Assembly: GCA_018402445.1 (NCBI GenBank)
Contig: JAGYIT010000012.1
Location: forward strand, 150,407 to 192,083
Direction of reading: 5' to 3'
DNA from: Akkermansiaceae bacterium
Lineage (GTDB): Bacteria; Verrucomicrobiota; Verrucomicrobiia; Verrucomicrobiales; Akkermansiaceae
Length of the DNA: 41,677 nucleotides
Positions 26,688 to 38,539 of this stretch are shown here, piece after piece (within the stretch, counting starts at the first letter, position 1; each line of letters starts with the position of its first letter). Under the pieces are notes generated by a model. The model did no database searches and had not been told where the DNA came from. It saw only the letters and a program-made list of their open reading frames with translations. A program made the translations under genes and the position numbers.

Positions 26688-27119
26688 TCACCTGCGCCAG
26701 ACCCCGAGCGCCTGTGCGAGGGCGACCTCCGCGATCAACGCTTGAGCTGCCGCCTCGAGCTGCGTTGTCCCCAGACCTGGCGCCGGGCGAAGCCGACTTA
26801 GCGGCTCCTGATCCTTCTCCCAACGCTTACGCCACTTTCGATCCTCTGGACCGGCTGCACGGCTTGGCGTTCCCTCGTGGCCGTTGCGCCTACTCACCGC
26901 AGGTTTGAGACATTTCAACTTCTTCTTCGTGAGAAGAGCCCCAACGCCAATGAGCACCTTTGATCGAAAAGTCCGCTTGGCAAGTAACCCCTTATTGCCA
27001 CAGTTCCAGCAGCGGAACTCACCATCTCCGTCAACACGCACGTCCTTCATGACTAGCACCTTAACTTGCCTAATGGTCTCCTCAAGTGCATGAGCTAATT
27101 GACAGATTGTTATGGCCAT
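26688..27119 (-). pseudogene. Zinc-ribbon protein, frameshifted
   Basis: Begins MAITICQLAHALEETIRQVK (start uncertain), then GDGEFRCWNCGNKGLLAKRT, FRSKVLIGVGALLTKKKLKC. In the next frame the second metal site follows as QTCGE and later GNAKP, then back to GPEDRKWRKRWEKDQE. The two CxxC pairs (CWNC, and Cys plus QTC) fit a zinc ribbon, and the order RTFRSKxxxGVGALLTKKKLKC matches a small conserved actinobacterial family of unknown role. Frame shifts fall near 26,890-26,910. An Ala-rich tail follows. Confidence 0.6.
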
Positions 27120-28284
27120 GTGAGTCTGCTTCTGGGACGTGGTTGAATACTATTGTGTGGAGATTCGAGAGTTTTTGCGAGATCGTGAAACTGGATCACT
27201 TCAGCCATCGAGCACATGTCAAAGATCTTGTGTTGCCGTAGCGTCCGAAACAAAGCAGGACGCAATGTGGTGCCGTTTATGCATTTGCCCCAGACCGCTA
27301 GTGCAGACCAGATTGCCGAAAAAGAATAGGTCCCATCATTCTGCATTCGGTGAAGCATCTGAGCGGTCAGTTCGGGAAATATTTTTGATATCGCTCTAGG
27401 CGCAGGCATCTGGTACGTGATCGGTCTCGGAATCATGCGCCTTGTGCTCGCAGGGTCCGTCGTACTAGGCCGCTCGAGGCCTCTGAGCTGAATTATCCCA
27501 TCCAGCTGCAGTTGGGTTCCTCTCTTGCCATCGAAGATGCGTGCCCGGGGCGTCATCCATTACGGCAGCTTGGTAAGGCCGGTTTCGTCCACTCTTTCAC
27601 CGCTGAGGTGATTTCCCTCTCGAGGAGCGTGGTTAGTTCAGTGAGTGCCGTGATCGGCGCAACGGAGGTTTGACTTCGATTTGCCAAGAACAGCAAAAGC
27701 ATCAAATCGAACTCTAGGTTCACGAGGCAGAGATCAGCGATCGTCGGGCGCCGGCTGACTGCTGCCCTGTGAGCAAACGGGAATGGCCCCGGCGCAGGCC
27801 GCTTAGGTGCGCTTTGTGCTTTAGGCGTTTGGCCCCGGCGCCGGTCGCCTAGGTGCGCTTTAGTGTGCTTTAGGCGTTGGCGGCGCTTTCGTAAGTGGAG
27901 ACAGGCGGATCACACGCAGTCTCGGCAACGGCCTCCGTGATTTCTTGTGCGCGTTTTAGACGCTCGCCTCTGTCGGAGCCGCTGCTGCTTTATCGGGATG
28001 CGTTGAGATGAGCAGGCTCTTGCCCGCAGCTTTGATGACGACGGGTCCAGCCGATGGCGAGACGCCGCGAAATTTCCGCTTCCAACGTTGCGATTTTCAG
28101 GGTCTCGAGCCTCGATCACCGAGTTACCTCACATCCCCAGTAATGGTTGAGTCGTTTCTTAAATCGATGAATAACGCTGTTGTGCCCACCATTGCCGGGA
28201 TCCATCCGGGATTTCCGAGGCGACATACGTGATGTTTGCGGCAGCACCTGCGCCCATCGAGATCTTGTAGCTTCCTGTCGGGGT
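27120..28284. other. No gene recognised; contains a short tandem repeat
   Basis: A minus-strand frame at 27,110-27,556 reads PELTAQMLHRMQNDGTYSFS and TTLRPALFRTLRQ and may be part of a protein, but no family is recognised. The rest has no frame with a convincing pattern. Confidence 0.4.
27785..27880. repeat. Tandem duplication of a 46-50 bp unit
   Basis: Unit one (27785-27830) and unit two (27831-27880) both run GGCCCCGGCGC, then CTTAGGTGCGCTTT or CCTAGGTGCGCTTT, then GTGCTTTAGGCGTT. Within each unit the word GCGCTTT/GTGCTTT repeats again. The role is unknown. Confidence 0.7.
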
Positions 28285-29360
28285 TCAGGAGGTTGACCAG
28301 ATGAGAGCGTCGGCGATAGAACGTCGCTTCTCCACGCTGACTTCGGCCCACGACCAACGTCGATGGAGACCGCGTTGCGGGATCACGTAAATCAGGGACT
28401 CATCGGTTGCTAAAACACATGATGCTCGTGCTGAGGCGGCAGGTCGGCCACCGAGCAGCTCTCTATCAAGCTTCTCGCAAAATGCTGAACCAACATCTAT
28501 CGGTAATTCATTCGGGTAAGAAGCGATCTGCCAAGCTAACGCAGCTGTTGGGAGAGAGTCACGGCTTCGACCGTTCAAGATCAGAGCAACCAAGGGCACC
28601 TTGGGGAAGTTCGGTCGCTCCTCGATTCTCGAGTCGATCAAGTTTGGACGCCCAAGTCGCACGAATCTCATCGGGAACATGCATTATCAAGTACCCCCTT
28701 GTGAAGGCTTCGAAGCCCTCTGTGATAGACGTCCCAATCAGCGGCATTGCCGAACAACGTTTTACCAAGTTGTACTACAGATTTGGCCTCGTTTAGCAGT
28801 CCTCGCTCCACTAAAAAGCTTCTACTGCTTCCGACACGGAGCAGCAGATCGCTCTGTGTATCGGAAGCGCACCGTCGATATTGATTTCAAAAACATCATG
28901 AACCGCCAGTGAGAACACCGCGTGAGCCAATCCTGACCCGAGCGGTACACCCAACTGAGCCGCATTGACAACAGTTTCGGCAAGATCGGACAACTCGTCT
29001 TCGAATCGGCGGCGGGAAACATACGCCGTATGTTTAGCCGGGTAGCTACCTCGGCCTGCTCGCCCTGATAATCATCAATCATCGCCACGAGAGGTGTTCT
29101 CAACTGAGGATCGCTTGGTGATGCCGCAACGAGCAACGATGCAGTACTTACAATATTGGTCCGCGAAGGCGATGCGGGTGAGAGCAACTGTGCTGTTGAG
29201 GCGCCGCAACGGGGGCGCTGGAATGCTTGCCGTCGAATTTCCACCATATCCAGGCCATCAACGGGCCTGACCCAGCGAGGAGTCCTGTTCCTGCCAGGTC
29301 AGCCGGAAACGGCACCTGAGGCGCCCGTAAAGCACTCAATCGTGAAGGTTCGCGCACCCC
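28285..29360 (-). pseudogene. Unrecognised broken gene
   Basis: On the minus strand, protein-like pieces follow each other in changing frames: PADLAGTGLLAGSGPLMAWI, SLLVAASPSDPQLRTPLVAM, DDYQGEQAEVATRL, EDELSDLAETVVNAAQLGVP, HAVFSLAVHDVFEINIDGAL, VERGLLNEAKSVVQLGKTLF, TRGYLIMHVPDEIRATWASK, VPLVALILNGRSRDSLPTAA, ending EKRRSIADALIWSTS at 28285. Together they suggest one gene of about 350 codons with at least five indels. No known domain is seen. It lies upstream of a putative defence cluster on the opposite strand. Confidence 0.4.
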
Positions 29361-30021
29361 CGATAGTCAAAAGAGACGGATTCGCACCCTGCCGTACCGA
29401 AGACATTGAAGCCTCGCTACGGCAAACATGACCGCTACCACCAAGCGGCAAAAGCCGGCTACATGATTGGGTACCTCTTCCCCTTCCTGTTCAATTACAG
29501 CAGATTCATGAAGAAAGTTTGTTGTAGTGCTTCCTGTCAGTTCACAATCATCGCTGGGACCGGAGGTACCCGTGATGGCCCGTGGCTAGCAATCAACTGG
29601 CGCGGCCTGCGAAGCGGGAGAATTGTTCCGAGGCAACAGGTACTAAAATCGGTAAAAATTACATTCTTCCCGGATTGCTGTTACTTAAAATCCGTCCCTA
29701 CGAACCAAAATGGGATTTATTTTCTGGCAATAAATGGGCAATTACGAGTTGCGGCAGGAGCATTTCACCTCAGATTCAATGTTCAGATCTCACGGACAGC
29801 TGTTCTCGCAGTTGAGATGGTTGTGTTGGCCGAGATTCCGAAGCGGTGCGGTACCGAGCAGATCGGCTCACCCAGAGGCGAGATATCCCCTTGTGATTGA
29901 CGAGGCATGGGTCTCTAACGAGACCGTTCAGAAGGCCATGATTACGGAGGGGTATCATGGGATTTTTGCCACCATCTTGGGGGCACGGGGAACTTCCACA
30001 CCTCCGGAATAACCTCTAGGG
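29361..30021. other. No gene recognised, locally AT-rich
   Basis: Frames on the plus strand overlap without any motif. The stretch near 29,640-29,740 is clearly richer in A and T than its surroundings, as expected of promoter DNA or recently acquired DNA. Confidence 0.35.
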
Positions 30022-30797
30022 ATGGATCCGGGAACTGAATCCGACATCAACGATTCGCGGTCGCCGCGCCAGTCTTTTCTATGCAAACTTGCATCGGGAT
30101 CCGCTTGTCATCTGGGCGCTTGTCGTTGGAGGGTTTGCCGGTTGGAGCCAAGGCAGTCGGATGTCGGGATCTGGGCCGGTCTTGAGTGATGAACCACTCG
30201 CAGCCATCATCGATCTCTCACTCTTGGTGTGCTAGTTGCAGTTGTCATGTTCGTGTTCACGTCCCAGCTCTGATCCGCCGCAGGCTTCGAAGAGCGTGAC
30301 GCTCAGCGAGGAACGACCTCGGCCCGGCTACGGCCAGCAGCAAGGTTCTCGGACTTGCCCTCGTGATCGGGGTTATCGCTTTGATCGGTGCCGAACTGTT
30401 TGGACCAACCCCCAGTTCGGCCTCACGCTCCTCGGTGTCCACGAATCAACAAACACAGGACGTGGCCCCCTCACCCTCAGCCCCGATCAGTCAAAGTCGT
30501 TGCGTGCAAGTTGGTGCTGATGAGAAGTGCGTAGGCGTAGAGGTGTTTAGTCGTTCACGGATCCGAATGAGCGTTGATTGGAATTATCAGCAAGAGAAAA
30601 CGGTCGGAACATCGAAATTCTCGAGCCTGCGCTGGATTGGGGAGATCGACTGTGTGAGCCAGACATCTCGGCTTGTTTCCCTCGTCGCTTATGACCGATT
30701 TGACCGGATGGCTGTGCTACCCCAATATGCGATGACGCCAATGAGAGAGGGCATTCGCAGCGAAGACCTGGGCGTGATGGTGCGCGAGATCTGCTGA
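30022..30797 (+). pseudogene. Three-helix membrane protein with extracytoplasmic domain, frameshifted
   Basis: From ATG 30022 (MDPGTESDINDSRSPRQSF), with frame changes, three hydrophobic helices follow: LVIWALVVGGFAGW, LLVLVAVVMFVFTSQL and LALVIGVIALIGAELFG. After them comes a Ser/Pro/Thr-rich linker and a domain with paired cysteines (SRCVQVGADEKCVGVEVFSR, IGEIDCVSQTSRLVSLVAYD), ending EDLGVMVREIC at 30797. No family is recognised. It lies 52 bases before the helicase gene on the same strand, so it may belong to that operon. Confidence 0.5.
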
Positions 30798-30849
30798 CCG
30801 AAGGCGGGACATATTCATCTCTGCATCACCAAGATGAGAGACTGTTGAC

Positions 30850-33775
30850 GTGCCGATTGTTTCCACTGAACCCGCTGTGCTCAATCTCTTAGCGCCTGGG
30901 CTCGAGGGATCGTTCGTGATCAGGAATGGCAGAGTGGAAGAGGTGGAGCGCCATGCCCTTTGGTTTGCGGGCGATCGTTGCGTCGCACCGGTCGGTAGTG
31001 AACTCGTCCGTGGCCAGCGGGCGTCATTTTTCAGCGATCCTGGACCGGATCGTTCCTGAAGACCCATCACAAACCCGTTTCCGTATCGACACCTCAGCAC
31101 GCGGCCTTGAGACCCGTTTGCTTGTGGAGTCCATGGTCAGACGCACTCCGGTGCCGGTGTCTACTACCGATGTGATTGTGGGCCACCGCGCCCTCATCGA
31201 TGATCTGCCGTTTCAGTTAGAGCCGTTTCGTAAGACCACCGAACAGTTGCAGCCGCGAGTTCTTATCGCTGATGCGGTGGGTCTCGGTGCCAAGACTTCA
31301 TTGAGGTCCGGGGTGATGCTGAGTGAACTGCAGCGTCGCGGTCGAGCTAACCGTGTGCTCGCAGTGGTGCCCCGCCACATTTTGGATCAGGTTCAACACG
31401 AGATGTGGTGCCGGTTTGCGTTCCCATTGGTGCGGCTTGACTCTGATGGGATCCAGCGTCTGCGTCAGCGGATCCCTGCGGGCCGTAACCCGTTCACCTA
31501 CTACAACCGGGCGATCATCTCTATCGACACGTTGAAAGAACCCCGGCAGTCCTGTATCGCCATCACCTCGAGAAGGTGCGATGGGATGTCGTGTGGATCG
31601 ACGAATCGCACAAACTGGTGAACCGCGGCACCTTAAACAATCAGCTAGCTCAGGTGCTCGCCCCTAATGCGGACGCGCTGATTCTCACCTCGGCCACACC
31701 ACACAATGGGCGATCAGAATCTTTCGCCGAGCTGGTGTCGCTACTTGACCGCACCGCTGTGCCTGATCCCACTCAGGTCACCGCTGATGACATCGCCCAT
31801 CTCGTGGTGCGTCGCCATAAGCATTCTCCTGATGTGGCCGCAGTGATCGGAGACAAATGGGCCGAACGTAAAGAGCCGATCACCGTGACGGTCTCCCCTT
31901 CTGCGGCGGAAGAGGCCATTTTTAGTGCATTGACCGAGAAGTGGTTGATCTCTGAGCCGCGGCGTGAGGCCGGGGAGAAATCCGTACGCCATAGGACCCG
32001 CTCGCCTGCCGCGCTGCCCAAGGCGGCGCTGTCACATCGCCTGAAGCGCTGTATGACACCGTGACTCGGCGGCTGTCACGCCAGCGCTTAGAGCGTTGCT
32101 CGCAGGGACGTCCACCTGCACTCACACCTTCGAAGAAGCCGCTGGCGCTCAAAGAGCTGTGGGATCTGGCAGATACGGCCCGCAGAGGAGCGCTGCCAGG
32201 CCAAGCTGGAAGGTGTGTTGTGCGATGAGTCGAAGATCGGTGTCGGGCCAAAGTCCCCTACCCGGGCCGTGATTTTTCTGAGCGGATCGCGAACCTTGGA
32301 TTGGATTGCCGCTGCAGTCACTGAACGCCTCGGTCTTGATGAGGACGCGGTCGTCACCTTCCATAACTCCAAGAGTGATGATGAGCAGCAACAAATCGTT
32401 GAGGACTTCTCAATGGCTTCCTCAGCGATCAGGGTGCTCGTGACCTCTGACATTGCGTCAGAAGGCGTGAACCTGCATAAGCAGTGTCACCATCTGATCC
32501 ACGCCGATCTGCCGTGGTCGCTGATCACCACCACTCAACGCAACGGCCGCATCGACCGCTATGGACAGTTGCATTCACCAGAGATCCGCTATCTCGTCTA
32601 TCTCCCCAACGATCCAGAGATCGCCAGTGATGTGCGGGTACTGAAGAAACTGATCGAAAAAGAACATGAAGCCCACATCGCGCTCGGTGATGCCGCGTCG
32701 GTGATGGGTCTGCACAGCGAAGAGCCGAAGAGGACGAGATCATCAAGGTGCTGCGCAAGGGTGCCGAACGTGAAAAAGAAGAAGCCCTCGAAAAGGCGGC
32801 ACCGACTGCCAAGGTGTGGGATCCGTGGGCCTTTGCGGGACTATCTGATTCTCCAAGCCCCACGACGACCACTACTGCCGTGGCCACTGCGAAGATCGGT
32901 GAGGAGCGATCCATCTTCGATTCCGACGAGGACTACCTGACCAATGGTCTCCAATACGTGTTCGGGAATCTCTCCAATCTGCAATGGGAGGTGGACGGCC
33001 CGGTCATCAGTTTTGTGCCGCCGCCCGATCTGTTGCGGCGCCTCGAAGCCCTACCGCAGTCCTATTTGAAACAGCGCAATCTGGCTGAACGTTTGCGGGT
33101 CACCACAGATCATCACCGAGCCAATCAGTCCCTCGCTGACGCTCTTGAAGCCAAAGCTTCAGCCGGGGAAACCGGCACCGCCTGGCCCGAGATTCATCAT
33201 CTCGGCCCGATGCATCCGGTACTTGATTGGATTGCCGACAAAGTGCTCTACCAAATGGAACGCGGCCAAGCCCCGGCGCTGGTGGCTGACGTGACCGCAC
33301 CAACAATCCTGTTATCAGGGGTGTGGGCGAACGCGCTCCGGTGAGCCGATCGCTGCGTCGTGGTTGGCCGCCACCGATGACGGAGTGGTGGTGGTCTTTG
33401 ATGATCCTGTTCACCGGGCTTTGCAGGCGGAGGCCGGGGTCTCGGCCACGATGGTGAACACGGCGACTGACGTAGATCTCACCGCGGTCACTCAGTTCCT
33501 CCCCCAGGTGGTGGCTGCTGCTAACAGCTATCTGGAAGGCCAACTCGAAGACCAGATCGCAAGGGTCACCACCCAACTCGAGCAGATGACGCGTCTGCGG
33601 ACATGGCGGGTGGAGGCACGATCAGTGGCCGATCAAATAACCTGGCGCCCATCAGACCAGACGTCGAGAAGACATTGAGCGGGTCACTCGCCGCATCGAA
33701 GGCTTGATTAACGAGAACAAGCCGGCCAGCACACCATTGATCCGGGTGCTCGCCGCTTTGGTACCAAGGAACTGA
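30850..33775 (+). pseudogene. SNF2-type helicase of a defence cluster (DrmD-like), frameshifted
   Basis: About 975 codons, GTG start at 30850 (VPIVSTEPAVLNLLAPGL). ATPase lobe: PRVLIADAVGLG-A-KTS near 31,262 (Walker A with inserted bases; relatives read GLGKTIE), VLAVVPRHILDQVQHEMW, the DEAH-like box WIDESHKLV at 31,600, and ILTSATPHNGR. Second lobe: RAVIFLSGSRTLDWIAAAVT, VTSDIASEGVNLHKQ and the arginine-finger motif RNGRIDRYGQ near 32,540. A C-terminal part follows (SDEDYLTNGLQYVFGNL, HHLGPMHPVLDWIADKVLYQ) and ends INENKPAS and LAALVPRN. At least six frame changes are needed; most fit small insertions. The family is the SNF2-like helicase seen in DISARM class 1 (DrmD) and related clusters; it should remodel or move along DNA using ATP. 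The methylase follows after 6 bases. Confidence 0.82.
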
Positions 33776-33781
33776 TCACTG

Positions 33782-36700
33782 ATGGCACCACGTAGACGAC
33801 ACTCCACTCACGCCCAAGGTGACTCGGCGTACCCATCGATTATCAATCAGGGTTATCTGAGCGAGTACTTCCTCGCGTACCGGCGATGCTGGACTGTCTG
33901 ACCTGTATGCCCGTTGGGAGGAACGCGAACGTCGCGGTGACCCTACGGCGCGCACCTCGCTGCGCGGCCTCGGCACAGCATTCACCCGTTTGCGTGCCGA
34001 TGCGGCCACCACCAGTCCGAACGGCGTCCACAACACCAACCCTGAAAGCGCAGAGTCCACTCAAGATCAGCCGCTTGATCTGGCCACCCTGGACGATGAC
34101 GGGATCGCCGCCCAACAAGAACTGAACACCGCCATTTTGCGGGCCTTGCGCTGGCAGACAAACCCAACAGATGTGTCGTTGATGGTGGGTGAAGCAGAAG
34201 CGACAGTGCCGGTGCTCGCACACCATGAAACCCATTCAGGTTTGTTGTTGATCGCGATCTCCACGGTGTTTGCCACGGACCCGAGCACGGTCATGGCCTC
34301 CAAACATGCGCCAACTGGGACTCTGCTTCAGCCGGTCCGCATCGGTGAACGCGTTGTGGCTCGCACCGTGTTAGAGGCCGCGCAGACAGTATTCACAGCC
34401 GATGAGCCGCCGGCCTATCTGCTGGTGTGCTCAGGCGGATCGGTGACACTGCTTGACCGCGAACGCTGGGGCGAGGGTGTCTATCTCGGAGCCAACATCG
34501 ATGAGGCCGTGGCGTGGTGATGATCGCGCCAAGGGTGAACTCGCGGCGATCGCAGCACTGTTCAGTGCTGACGCCATTGATCCAGGCGATGACGCCCAGT
34601 CGGTGCTGACCTCGTTAATTGATAAAGCCACTAATGAGTCAGCCGGTGTCTCTAAAGAGCTACGCCAAGGCATGCGCCGCAGCGTGGAAATTCTTTCGGG
34701 TGCCGTAGTGCGAGACATCCGTAATCGCCAAAAAAAGCGTTGGCAAGATATCGACGCTGAAGAACTGACCCGCCAATCGTTGCGGTATCTGTACCGGATC
34801 ATCGTGTTGCTCTTTGCCGAGGCCCGGCCAGAGCTCGGCATCTTGCCGGTCAATGACACCGATTATCAGGCCGGCTACTCGGTGGCCCGTTTGCGTGAGG
34901 TGGCACTCGTTGATCTCCACAGCGAACTGTCGGCTCACTCCACCCACATCCAGCAATCCCTTGAGGTGCTGTTTGCGTTAGTCAATGAGGGCTATGAGCC
35001 ACCCGCCCAACTTGATGACGCCCGATCGATCATCTTCCCCGGGTTGCGGTCTGCACTATTTGGGGCGGAGGCCTGCCCGATGTTGGATCGGGCCGAGCTG
35101 CCTGATCCGGTGATGCAACAGGTGCTCGCGAATCTGTGTTTCACCCGTGAGCAATCAGGTCGTGAACGCCGCAGCCTCAGTTACGCCACCTTGGGCATTA
35201 ACCAACTCGGTGCGGTCTATGAAGGCCTGATGGCGTTTCGGGGGTTTCTCGCCACCGAAACGCTCTTTGAGGTAGATAACGACGGTGACGGGGACAACGG
35301 CACGTGGGTGATCCCGGCCTCTGCTGCAGATGCGTACGCCGATGATGTGTTTGTTACCGAGCCCGGCCCCGATGGCACACCACGGCGCATCACCTACACC
35401 GAAGGTGATTTTGTGTTCCGTCTGGCGGGTCGCGACCGGCAGCGCTCGGCCAGCTTTTACACCCCTGAGGTGCTGACCGAGTTCACGGTGCGTCACGCCC
35501 TTGACGTCTACGAAGAAGAACACCCCGAGATGTCTGCTGCTGACTGGCTAGCGGTCACCGTCTGTGAGCCAGCCCTCGGGTCGGGTGCCTTCGCAAACGA
35601 AGCAGTGAATCAGCTGGCCGCCAGATACCTGAGAAAGCCGCCCAGCGCGAACACGGCGAAACCATTGACCCGGATCGCTATCAACTAGAGCTGCAAAAGG
35701 CCAAAGCGCACTTTGCGATTAATCGCACCTATGGGGTGGACCTGAATCGCACGGCTGTGGAACTGGCCGAAGTGAGCCTGTGGCTGAATGTGATGCATGA
35801 GGGTCTGAGCGCCCCGCGTTTTGATGCCCGACTGCGCCGCGGTAACAGCCTGATCGGAGCCCGTCGCGCCACCTACAGCGCGGCTCAAGCATCAAAGGCC
35901 CCGTGGAAAGGGACCTCAAAGAGCCCGGTGCTGGCACCCACCGAACGTCCGCTCGCCGACATCCCGCTCGGATCTGAGATCGGTATCCATCATTTCTTAC
36001 TGCCCGGTGAAGGGCTGGGGCTGCGCTGCAGATGCGATGGAGCTCAGACAGGCAAAAAGGGCCAGCCCGGTCTGGCCGAAGAATGGTCAGAACAGGTCCG
36101 TGAGTGGCGTAAGGCCACCCTCACCGCACCGGCGAAATCCCATGTGGATCGCGCTGTGGCGCTGAGCCGCCGCGTGGAAGAAGCATGGCGCCGCGCCGCA
36201 AGTGCGGTGGCGAGCCATCTTTCTGGTCTGCAATATCGAGTGGATGTGTGGGGTGCGGATCCGGCTCTACTCCCAGCTCAACAGGCCACGCATGGCAGCA
36301 CCGAGTTCCTTGAGCCCGAAGGGCCAGTGGCGCGCCTTCGGTTATTAATGGATGCTTGGTGTGCATTGTGGTTTTGGGCGCCCGCAGATGGCACCGCACT
36401 GCCAAGCCTGTCTCAATGGCTCGATGCCGCTGAACTGTTACTCGGCCAGCCCACCTCTGAAGAATCAGGACAGCTGTTCTCCGCTTATGAAGCCGACAGT
36501 GTGGATCTGGACACTGTCGAGGTCTACGGCAAAGCCACCATCCCCCAGATACTTGAGCGACACCCGTGGCTGGTGGCCTGCCAACGCATCGCTGAGCGCC
36601 AAGGCTTCTTTCATTGGGAGCTGGAGTTTGCGCCAGTGTTTGCCGCCGGTAGGGTTTGACCTGCAAGTGGGGAACCCGCCGTGGGTGCGCTTTAGCTTGG

Positions 36701-38539
36701 GATGAACCGGCCTGTCTGGCTGAGCACGATCCATGGTGGGCGATCACTGATCTCACCAAGACCAACGATGGCATCAAGCGAACTCGGCGCTCCTCGACAC
36801 TTCAGAACCCCTGCGCGGAGGCGTTATCGGACTGACCGAGCCGAGAATGAGGCGGTCAGTCAGATGCTGGGTGCGTCAACATTGGAGCCAGACCTGTCAG
36901 GTCTGCGAACCAATCTCTACATGAACTTCATGACTAACACCTGGAGGCGATCCTCTCCTTCAGGGTGTGGTGGGGTTGATCCATCCGGAATCACATTTTG
37001 TGGACCCCAAAGCCGGACCGCTTCGCGCTGTCACGTACGGCCGACTCCGCCGCCATTGGCAGTTCGCTAACGAGCTCTTCCTGTTCGTTGACGTTCACCA
37101 TGTGACGGAATCTGGAGTACAGATCTATAGCTCACGCCGCCCGCCTACTTTTTATGCAGGCCGTGAATCTGCTGAGTCCAGCTACTGCGGATCGCAGCCT
37201 TGATCACGACGACGCGGGCGACACCCCGGTGTCCAGTATCCCGAGGGTGGCTGGGATCTGCGGCCTCATGCGCAACGACTGGTCGCCGTGGACGAGGCGG
37301 TGCTCGGTGAATGGGTCAGCCTGTTTGACCCGCCGGGAACTCCCGCAACGGAATCGCGCCTTTGCGTCCGCTCACCCAAGCTGACCTCGGCGCACTCTCA
37401 GCGTTCGCCCGTCAGCCTCAACGCCTCGGTGACACCCAGCGCTTCTGGACCGCTGGTTTGGCGAGGAAGAACCAGAAGGATGACGGCACCTTCGAGTGGC
37501 GGACGGAGTTCCCGACACCTTGGAGGACTGCATCCTGCAAGGGCCTCACATTCTCAACGCAACTCCGTTCGCTCAGCAACCACGGGAGAACTGTAAGAAC
37601 AACACCGACTGGGAGGCTGTGAACCTCGAGACCCTTGCCTGCCGATTTCATCCCCGCACCAACTATCAGCGTCTCGTTGACCCCGCAGAGTTTCTACGCC
37701 GCCAGACCATTTGGGACGACCAGCCCTACACCACACTACCGCGAGGCCCACCGCGCAGTTCGTTGGCTCAGGTTCAGCGCGAACCATGCAGGCCTGCACT
37801 TCTTGCCGGCCCAAACCACGTACACGCAGTCAACTCAATACAAATTCATTGATGACCGTCAGTTGGTGCAATGGGTGGGCGGATTGTCCAGTCTTCCCCT
37901 TGACTACCTCGTCAAGACCTCTGGCACTTCGCACATTGCGACTTTCATCGACGCTCTCCCAACCGTAGGGAAGCACTCCGACGCTCTGTTACATCGCACG
38001 CTACGCCTGGAGTGCTAACGGCGGCCTACAGCGACCTATGGGAGGTTGTACGACAGAGTGGGCGCAGGATGAGTTCGTGGCCGGGGTGGGAACGGTGTCG
38101 CTCGCATCAAGTTCAGCTGAATGGAACACCACCACCCGCTGCGGACAGAACTCGACCGCTGGCTGGCGCTTGCGAGATCGATGCGATCGTGGCGTTACTG
38201 CTGGCCTGACGGAGGAGCAACTACTGCAGATGTACCGGGCCCAGTTCGCCGTGTTGCGCAAGTACGTTTGTGACGGTGTTTGATGCCAACGGCCGACAGA
38301 TCTCAGGCATCCACCACAACCACGGGTTCCATCAGGCCCAGTGGGAGGCAGAGAACAAACTGATCAAAGTGGCCCGTGGCGAAAAGAAGATGGGCATGTG
38401 GGAGCGGGTGCAGACCTACATGGCCGGTGACACCTCAATAGATCTCGGTCCGTTTGTGGGGCCGTTTGTGCCGGCAGATCGTGAACTGGCGATGAGTCGG
38501 GCCTACCAGGCGTTCGCGGTCAGGATGGACGCATCGTGA
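33782..38539 (+). pseudogene. Large Eco57I/PglX-like N6-adenine DNA methylase (DrmMI-like), frameshifted
   Basis: About 1,585 codons, starting ATG 33782 (MAPRRRHSTHAQGDSAYPSI, NQGYLSEYFLAYR). An N-terminal domain of about 550 residues contains RQSLRYLYRIIVLLFAEARP and RQRSASFYTPEVLTEFTVRH, the usual lead-in. The SAM-binding motif I is CEPALGSGAF (35,563). Then INRTYGVDLNRTAVELAEVS and LRRGNSLIGARRATY, and catalytic motif IV NPPW (36,673) in FDLQVGNPPWVRF. The specificity half continues through HPESHFVDPKAGPLRAVTYG, FIPRTNYQRLV and FIDDRQLVQWVGG to the end, MGMWERVQTYMAGDTSIDLG. It likely methylates host DNA at adenines so that the helicases spare self DNA; by analogy with DISARM or BREX this is inference. 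Ten or more frame changes; motifs intact. Its stop overlaps the next start by GTGA. Confidence 0.82.
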
